Shown here piece after piece: positions 4,832-10,207 of a stretch of DNA of 10,207 bases; within the stretch, counting starts at the first letter, position 1; each line of letters opens with the position of its first letter. Made by a program: the position numbers and the translations under genes. The notes below the pieces were generated by a model. That model was given only the letters and a program-made list of their open reading frames with translations. It had not been told where the DNA came from and made no database searches. The DNA lies in contig JAUWHL010000026.1 of the NCBI GenBank assembly GCA_030605895.1, positions 1 to 10,207 of the forward strand, given 5' to 3'. Source of the stretch: Promethearchaeota archaeon. Its GTDB lineage: Archaea; Asgardarchaeota; Lokiarchaeia; Sigyniarchaeales; SOKP01.

Positions 4832-6769
4832 TTATTTCATCTCTTTTAATGTTTCTTTTATGGAATTTTCTAATTCTTTGGATACTAAAGCACCATCAAT
4901 TTTACCTCTTACTTTTTTCATAACTTCTCCCATTAATGGCCCTTTTGCTCTCATTTCTTTTTCTTTTATCAGATTGAGGTTATTTTTAACAATTTCATTT
5001 ACTAATTTTTTGAGATTATCAGTAGAAATGCTTTCGATTTTTAATTTCTTCTTAATCTGATCTATGGAAAGCCCTGGAGAATCAGCTTTAAGGCTCATTA
5101 ATTCTTCTATGGCCTCTTTACTGATTTCTTTTTTGTTTAAAAGAGTAAAAATTTCAAAAAAATCATCATCAGTTATATTTTTAATATCTTTCCCTTCTCT
5201 TCTTAAAGCAGTTGTAGTTTCTAATAGAGTAGTAAAGATTAAGGAGGGATTATCAGGATACAATTCAATTAAATTATTAAATAGCTTGAGTTTTCCAGTA
5301 AAAATTAGGTCTTTTATTATTCTTCCTTCCGTTTTATATTTTTTAGAATATAATTTTATAGTTACCCAAGGATATTCTGGGAGGGTTTTTCTAATATCAT
5401 TGACTTCTTCTTCAGAATTAAAAATGGCTTCTGAATCTGTGTCAGGATATAATCTTGCACCCCCATGAAGTTCTCTTAAAAATTCTGTATTTCCATTTTC
5501 TAGAGCCCTTCTAGTCTCAGGAGGTACACCTTTAAAAGCAAACTTAACTCGATTAATTATAACATCCATGGCTTTATTCACTTCTTTCTTAAAGCCTAAT
5601 ACTAATACAAAACAATCATTTTCTTTTGTTTCTAATTTTTCTTTAATTTTTTTAACATCTTCATTTGTTAAATTATATTTATTTAAATCTTCATCTAAAT
5701 GAATGATTCCCTTTAGACCTGAGATTAATTTTACTTTATTACTAACTTCAGTACCAAATCTATAATCTTCCATTAATTCTTTTCCAAATAGATCCTTGAA
5801 TCCCTTGAAATTTATTCCGTAGAGCTTTTTTCCTGATTTAATACCCTTAGCTATAAAAGAGGATTTGGTTTTAGCAAATGAATCAGATAAATCAATGGGT
5901 TTATTCGGAATATCTTTTTCATTCAAATTTCTTTTTTCAAGTTCTTCTTTTATTTTAAGGAGTCCTAATTGACGTGAAATTTCATGATTGATTAAGATTG
6001 GAATCCATCCAAGTTTTTGAACTCCTTTAATTTCAATTCTAGTTCCTGCCTTAATACTCACATTAACATCTTGCCTAATTGAACCAAGAACTTTTTTTAC
6101 ATTTGTTGACCATAATAGTAATCCTATCCTTTCGGCACACTCTCGACATTCATCGGGTGTATTTATATCAGGTTTGGTTGTAACCTCTACCAATGGAATT
6201 CCTAATCGATCTAATCGAAAGAAATTCGTCCTATTTTCAGTTTTAATTTTTCTCGCAGCTTCTTCCTCCAAACTCAAGATATCTATTCGAATTTTTTTAC
6301 CACTCTCTAAAGTTACATAGCCGTCGGTGCCTAAAATCATTGTTCTCTGAAATCCGCTTGGAACACTTCCATCTAAGTAATTTTTTCGGCACACATGCAT
6401 TTCTTCGATTATATTAGCATTTAAAAGCATAGCAATCTGTAACGCCACAGTTCTTGCTTCATTATTACACGAAAAAGGAGGTGTATCATCGAGTTCATAG
6501 GTACACACTACATCATTATAGCCTTCATATGTAATTCCCATTCCTTTTTCGTATTCTGTAAGCATTGCTTGATCATAAGTGCCCATTTCGCCTAAGACGG
6601 GTCTCATTTTTCGATTTATAGTAAAATCTGGTTCTCGAGTTCCTTGAAGATTGGCTGGACATCTACAGAATAGCTTAGTCTCAGTATCAAGCTGCTGATG
6701 AATCTCAAGACCACATCTAAGACCCAATTTTTCATAATCAAATTTTTTATAATCAAATTGCTGAGTCAT
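4832..6769 (-). CDS. gatE: Glutamyl-tRNA(Gln) amidotransferase subunit E
   Basis: GatE activates the glutamate carried on tRNA(Gln) with ATP and amidates it using ammonia from GatD. The 645-residue protein starts with the GatB-like kinase/amidotransferase cradle (about 14-270, GLRCGLEIHQQLDT, ELDDTPPFS, YLDGSVPSGFQRTM and FFRLDRLGIPLVEV). An AspRS-like GAD insertion follows (about 290-400, with LYGINFKGFKDLFGKEL), which separates GatE from GatB. The cradle resumes with GVPPETRRALENG and ARLYPDTDSE (438-447). The tail is a helical, YqeY-like tRNA-binding domain (about 490-645) with GPLMGEVMKKVRGKIDG. The length is normal. The first residues carry a small duplication, FDYKKFDYEK (5-14), just ahead of the conserved start of the domain. 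It abuts gatD with no spacer, so the subunits are translated from one message. Confidence 0.97.
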   Translation of the reverse strand: MTQQFDYKKFDYEKLGLRCGLEIHQQLDTETKLFCRCPANLQGTREPDFTINRKMRPVLGEMGTYDQAMLTEYEKGMGITYEGYNDVVCTYELDDTPPFSCNNEARTVALQIAMLLNANIIEEMHVCRKNYLDGSVPSGFQRTMILGTDGYVTLESGKKIRIDILSLEEEAARKIKTENRTNFFRLDRLGIPLVEVTTKPDINTPDECRECAERIGLLLWSTNVKKVLGSIRQDVNVSIKAGTRIEIKGVQKLGWIPILINHEISRQLGLLKIKEELEKRNLNEKDIPNKPIDLSDSFAKTKSSFIAKGIKSGKKLYGINFKGFKDLFGKELMEDYRFGTEVSNKVKLISGLKGIIHLDEDLNKYNLTNEDVKKIKEKLETKENDCFVLVLGFKKEVNKAMDVIINRVKFAFKGVPPETRRALENGNTEFLRELHGGARLYPDTDSEAIFNSEEEVNDIRKTLPEYPWVTIKLYSKKYKTEGRIIKDLIFTGKLKLFNNLIELYPDNPSLIFTTLLETTTALRREGKDIKNITDDDFFEIFTLLNKKEISKEAIEELMSLKADSPGLSIDQIKKKLKIESISTDNLKKLVNEIVKNNLNLIKEKEMRAKGPLMGEVMKKVRGKIDGALVSKELENSIKETLKEMK

Positions 6770-6804
6770 ACTCTATCGACTTTAATTTTAATGATTGTCC
6801 AATA

Positions 6805-6812
6805 CTATAAAT
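6805..6812 (-). promoter_or_regulatory. TATA-like box of gatED
   Basis: ATTTATAG on the minus strand is centred about 39 bases before the gatE ATG. It would give a leader of roughly a dozen bases. A second AT-rich candidate (AATATTTATT, about 6820-6829) lies just upstream. The assignment is tentative. Confidence 0.3.
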
Positions 6813-6838
6813 GGTGAAGTAATAAATATTTTAATATA

Positions 6839-6862
6839 GGTTGTTTTAAATAGTTAACAACC
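6839..6862. other. 7-base-stem dyad between the glycyl radical enzyme gene and gatE
   Basis: GGTTGTT (6839-6845) and AACAACC (6856-6862) pair perfectly around a 10-base AT loop, starting about 20 bases beyond the stop of the glycyl radical enzyme gene. It may be the 3' hairpin of that transcript or an operator of gatED. A T-run typical of termination does not follow. Confidence 0.35.
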
Positions 6863-6882
6863 AGTATTATCGAAATTTCTTT

Positions 6883-9210
6883 TCATATAGTTGTATAACA
6901 ATATCTTGAAATAATATCATCTTGGACTGCTTTTGGGAGATCCACAAATCTAGCACTGTAGCCAGAAACCCGAACCATAAAATTAGGGTAATTTTCAGGG
7001 TATTTTTGGGCATCATTAAGATCAGACAATGAAATCGAATTGAATTGTATATGAGATCCATTTAGTTTAACATAAGATCTTAACAATGACTCTAATATCT
7101 TTCCATCTTGAGTTCTAGCAATATCAGGATCTATATTTATTGTACAAGCTAACCCATTAGCGAGTAAGGAGAGATCGGATTTTGTAATACTATTAATTGT
7201 TGCTGTAAGCCCATTTTTAGCTGTAAAACCGGGTGCAATATCTCTTGTTAATGGTTTACCTTTTTTTCTACCAGAAGGAAGAGCTCCAGTAAAAATTCCA
7301 AATCCTACATGAGTAGTCATTGCATGAATCCCAACTCTATATGGTCCACCCCTAGCACTTCGAAGGCCCTCCACAGATTTAAAAAGGGTTTCTGTAGCTT
7401 TAGTGGCATAGATATCAACCCGATCGTCATCATTACCATATTTAGGACATTTATATAATAGGTAATTGTGAAGTTCTTTATAGCCTCTGAAATTCTTCTT
7501 TAATGCGCTTACTAATATCTCCATATTAACTTTCTTTTCTTTAAAAATCGCCCAATCTATAGCAGCAAGCGAATCAATGACATCAGAAAAACCTGTTACA
7601 TGAACACCAGAGAAGTTATATTTAGCAGATCCCTTATTCACGTCAACTCCCTTTTCAAAACAACCATCTATACAAAGAGACATTAGGGGTGTGGGTTTTA
7701 GTTTCTTGTGTGCTTCTTGGTATGCATTAGCTGCAGTGGTAGCCATTATCATCATAGATTTGAGGTTAGTACTTAAAGCACTTAATACATCATCAATTGT
7801 TTTGAAGAATTTTGGGTTAGAATTAGTTTTTATGTGGGTACTTATTATAGTTTTATCAGTTCCTAAGGCAAGTTCTAGTGCTTTCACATAGTTAAGAAAT
7901 ATTGCTCCAGTATTATCAAATGAGGTTCCAGATGTAGATAATCCTACACAACCTACTATTCCATAATCTCGAGCTTCTTCTAAAGGAATTCCATAATTCA
8001 TTAAACTTTTAACAACTAAATCATCGTTGTAGAGCCCTATAACATTGTTCCCTTTAGCTAAAACTTTCGAAATTTCTTGATAAATTCTCGAAGGAGTGTT
8101 TTTATGGATTCTAATAACTAGATTAGGACTAGGTACTGATACTTCATCTATAGCTTTTAGTATAATATAAGTTAACTCATTAGTAGCATCATTTCCTTTC
8201 TTATCGATACCTCCGATTAGAATATTTTGTGTTGTAGCCATTCCTCCAAAGTATTGCGTCGCTACTGAATCATATAAAGCAATAATTTCATTTGTTTTCA
8301 AAAGGAGATTCTTAATTAAATACAAAGCTCTCTCAGATTCTCCATTAAAATAGTGAAATAAATATTGATCTACCCTTCCAAATGAAATACCGTGTTCAAA
8401 ATTTTCAATATGGAGTGCCATATGAATGAACCATAAAAATTGAACAGCTTCTTGAAAATTACTAGGCGAAAATTCAGGAACTTTTTGGCAAGTTTTAGTT
8501 ATCATTTCTAACTCTTCTCTTCTTGACGAGTTTGACTCTTCTAGCGCCATTTCTTTTGTTTTTTCAGCAAATCTATGGGCATAGGTGATAAGAGCTTCTG
8601 AAATAATTACGATTGAAGTATAAAATGCGATTCTATCGTTTATATTCGATTCTGAAGTTAAATTATTTTTAAGCCTGGTTATATTTTCTTGAGAGAATTC
8701 AATATACTTTCTCAATCCTAAAGAAAGAAGTCTTGGATAATCAATAACAGCATGAGCAATTCCTCCTATCTCTGTTGCAACATAAGCACATCCACTAAAA
8801 GAAGTCTCAAATACGTAATCGGGAGCAAATTCTCTAGCATAATCATCAATCTTGAAATCATTATAAAATGGGGCGATTTCTTCCCTTAGAATCTTTATAT
8901 CTGATTCTGTGATATTTATTGGGTTTAACGCCCTCTTAGAAAGAATATCTAATTCTTTCATTATTCTAAAGCCACTTGCTTCAAGTCTAGGAATTGCTAC
9001 AGGAATGTCAACGTCAAAAGTTCCCACAATTAACTCATCGGGTCTGATTATAATAGGTAAATTCTCTAAAGTATTTTTAAGCCCTAATGCTTGTCTAATA
9101 ATCATGGGCTTATTCTCAGTTTCCTTAAGAGCTTTCATATAATTAATAGGAACTATAAGCGAAAGATGAGGAATTCCACGAATTGCCTTATTTAATGGTT
9201 TAACTGTCAA
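6883..9210 (-). CDS. Glycyl radical enzyme, pyruvate formate-lyase family
   Basis: This 775-residue cytoplasmic enzyme belongs to the oxygen-sensitive glycyl radical family. The N-terminal PFL domain starts with KETENKP and ENLPIIIRPDELIVG (about 29-63) and runs through DATNELTYIILKAIDEV. The active-site loop is DYGIVGCVGLSTSG, giving catalytic Cys421. Landmarks that follow are YNFSGVHVTGFSDVIDSLAAI (broken here at YNFSG and DSLAAI, 531-551), FTGALPSGRKKGKPL and GSHIQFNSI. The glycyl loop RVSGYSARFVDL places the radical on Gly750, 25 residues from the end. Gly423 replaces the glutamate of the GCVE motif found in glycerol dehydratase, choline lyase and 4-hydroxyphenylacetate decarboxylase. There is also no PFL-type Cys-Cys pair, so the substrate is unknown. 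The start is TTG, because no ATG precedes Met25 and homology-like sequence begins before it. No activating enzyme gene lies in the window. Confidence 0.9.
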   Translation of the reverse strand: MTVKPLNKAIRGIPHLSLIVPINYMKALKETENKPMIIRQALGLKNTLENLPIIIRPDELIVGTFDVDIPVAIPRLEASGFRIMKELDILSKRALNPINITESDIKILREEIAPFYNDFKIDDYAREFAPDYVFETSFSGCAYVATEIGGIAHAVIDYPRLLSLGLRKYIEFSQENITRLKNNLTSESNINDRIAFYTSIVIISEALITYAHRFAEKTKEMALEESNSSRREELEMITKTCQKVPEFSPSNFQEAVQFLWFIHMALHIENFEHGISFGRVDQYLFHYFNGESERALYLIKNLLLKTNEIIALYDSVATQYFGGMATTQNILIGGIDKKGNDATNELTYIILKAIDEVSVPSPNLVIRIHKNTPSRIYQEISKVLAKGNNVIGLYNDDLVVKSLMNYGIPLEEARDYGIVGCVGLSTSGTSFDNTGAIFLNYVKALELALGTDKTIISTHIKTNSNPKFFKTIDDVLSALSTNLKSMMIMATTAANAYQEAHKKLKPTPLMSLCIDGCFEKGVDVNKGSAKYNFSGVHVTGFSDVIDSLAAIDWAIFKEKKVNMEILVSALKKNFRGYKELHNYLLYKCPKYGNDDDRVDIYATKATETLFKSVEGLRSARGGPYRVGIHAMTTHVGFGIFTGALPSGRKKGKPLTRDIAPGFTAKNGLTATINSITKSDLSLLANGLACTINIDPDIARTQDGKILESLLRSYVKLNGSHIQFNSISLSDLNDAQKYPENYPNFMVRVSGYSARFVDLPKAVQDDIISRYCYTTI

Positions 9211-9246
9211 ATTTATCCCAAAATTAACTAAGAGTTTTAATTAGAT

Positions 9247-9254
9247 ATATTAAA
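9247..9254 (-). promoter_or_regulatory. TATA-like box of the glycyl radical enzyme gene
   Basis: TTTAATAT on the minus strand, extended as ATTTAATATAT, is centred about 40 bases before the TTG start. This fits the archaeal spacing with a short leader that contains GGGA near the start codon. The 178-base gap to the upstream gene also favours an independent promoter. Confidence 0.35.
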
Positions 9255-9388
9255 TATGTTTTGATGTTTTCCTTTAAATCTTTAATTATTATTATTTTAA
9301 ATCTATTACTTTTAATTTTCGGATATTCGTATTAGTAAACACTACTTGTGTAATTCTGAATTTAAAATTGTAAGTTAACCAAATGACA

Positions 9389-10207
9389 CTATTTCAAATA
9401 ATATACATTATCAATTTGAGAAAGTGTTTTATATTGGGAGAGATAATCAATTAATAATTGCTTTTGTTCAGTATTTTTTTCAATAGATTGCTCAATCCGA
9501 AATGAGAAGTCGTTTAAATTTTCAATTTTAATCCAATGTATCTTATAAAAGAATTGTAATATTTTACTAAGAAAATCTTTCTGTGTACCAAATTTACGTA
9601 AATCCGTCTCAATGGTTTTAATCCATTTGTTAAAAGCTTTTTTGCTCTTAAAACATATAAATAACTCATTATCAATGGCTAAATTCATCCATAAATACTT
9701 ATCTTTATCCACAAGCATTCTATTATAATTTGTCATATAAGTTACATTTTCTTCTAAGAGTTTTATTCTTTCTTTCTTAGCTAATTCTTCTTTAAACACA
9801 AGATCAGTTTCTAATAATTCAAGTCTACAATAATAATCTTTAGGAGAATAAATAAAATCAGTAACTTTTACTCCTAAAATACCACAAATAGCGGCAAAAA
9901 ATTTACAATTTTCAAAATGCAAATTTCTCTGTTTACCAATAAATTCCAAAGCACCTGTTGCAAATTTTTTATTCTTATCAATAAAAAGATCAAGTCTCAA
10001 TTCTTTTAAGATATTAGAATTGGAAGGATGAACACGATTTTTAAAGCGTTCAAATATTAATTTCAACCTTTCATGACTTTTTTCCTTTAAATAGATATCT
10101 CTATAAAAATTGTAAACTCCCAAAATAAAATGCGTAATGAAATCAAAAGAATTTGGAACATATCTATTACTCTCTGCTACCATATCATAAAGTGGAATGG
10201 TGGCTTT
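9389..10207 (-). CDS. Unrecognised Lys- and aromatic-rich protein, probably 5'-partial
   Basis: I do not recognise this protein. The first ATG inside the window (10181-10183) gives 264 residues. The same frame stays open for eight more codons (KATIPLYD) to the window edge, and no ribosome binding site precedes the ATG, so the true start probably lies outside. The product is mostly helical, very rich in Lys, Leu, Ile, Phe and Tyr, with no signal peptide or clear membrane span. A charged stretch around residues 130-155 (from the ATG) could form a coiled coil. Short marks such as WIKTIETDLRKFG and DYLSQYKTLSQID do not point to a family for me. The AT-rich, Lys-heavy make-up resembles accessory genes. 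It lies upstream of the glycyl radical enzyme gene on the same strand, but a 178-base gap argues against tight coupling. Confidence 0.6.
   Translation of the reverse strand, partial: KATIPLYDMVAESNRYVPNSFDFITHFILGVYNFYRDIYLKEKSHERLKLIFERFKNRVHPSNSNILKELRLDLFIDKNKKFATGALEFIGKQRNLHFENCKFFAAICGILGVKVTDFIYSPKDYYCRLELLETDLVFKEELAKKERIKLLEENVTYMTNYNRMLVDKDKYLWMNLAIDNELFICFKSKKAFNKWIKTIETDLRKFGTQKDFLSKILQFFYKIHWIKIENLNDFSFRIEQSIEKNTEQKQLLIDYLSQYKTLSQIDNVYYLK

Noticed and set aside
5064..5468. 134-codon plus-strand open frame inside gatE
   Set aside because: It lies antisense to a well-conserved gene, shows no family motifs, and its hydrophobic make-up is what antisense of Lys/Glu-rich AT-rich coding gives.
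6867..7061. 64-codon minus-strand frame overlapping the end of the glycyl radical enzyme gene
   Set aside because: It is out of frame with the conserved glycyl loop, which is intact in the annotated frame, so there is no frameshift to explain.
1..10207. tRNA genes, CRISPR array, insertion sequence or attachment site
   Set aside because: No GC-rich cloverleaf-like stretches in the gaps, no regularly spaced repeats, no transposase motifs or target duplications seen by eye.

Overview
The window looks archaeal and AT-rich. The diagnostic genes are transcription factor B (TFB), an archaeal-type ribosomal protein uL2, and GatD and GatE, the archaea-specific glutamyl-tRNA(Gln) amidotransferase pair. 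AT-rich TATA-like elements and T-tract terminators fit this. The first gene joins a ribbon-helix-helix (RHH) DNA-binding domain, a HisKA helix pair and a receiver domain. To my recollection that architecture is common in Asgard archaea of the Lokiarchaeia type, so an Asgard host is my best guess, but this is inference and not proven by the window.

Layout, left to right. 116-988 (minus) encodes the RHH-HisKA-receiver protein. 989-1549 is a 561-base divergent intergenic region holding several inverted repeats. 1550-2446 (plus) encodes a divergent TFB paralogue. TFB converges on a minus-strand run of housekeeping genes: rpl2/uL2 (2610-3341), gatD (3473-4831) and gatE (4832-6769). Upstream of these on the same strand are a pyruvate formate-lyase-like glycyl radical enzyme with a TTG start (6883-9210) and an unrecognised gene that is open to the right edge (9389-10207).

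How the genes relate. gatE and gatD abut exactly (TAA then ATG) and encode the two subunits of one enzyme, so they are almost certainly one transcript. T-rich stretches and a TATA-like box separate gatD from rpl2, so uL2 is probably transcribed alone and lies away from the usual ribosomal protein cluster. The glycyl radical enzyme has the glycyl loop and the active-site cysteine. It lacks the glutamate two residues after that cysteine which marks the well-known dehydratases and C-N/C-S lyases, so its reaction is open. No activating radical-SAM enzyme is visible in the window.

The most interesting stretch is the left 2.5 kb. A DNA-binding phosphotransfer protein without an ATPase domain faces a TFB paralogue across a dyad-rich region, and a 14-base motif inside a dyad occurs both there and beyond the other end of the RHH gene. 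A signal-controlled switch of the basal transcription factor is a testable hypothesis, not a demonstrated system.
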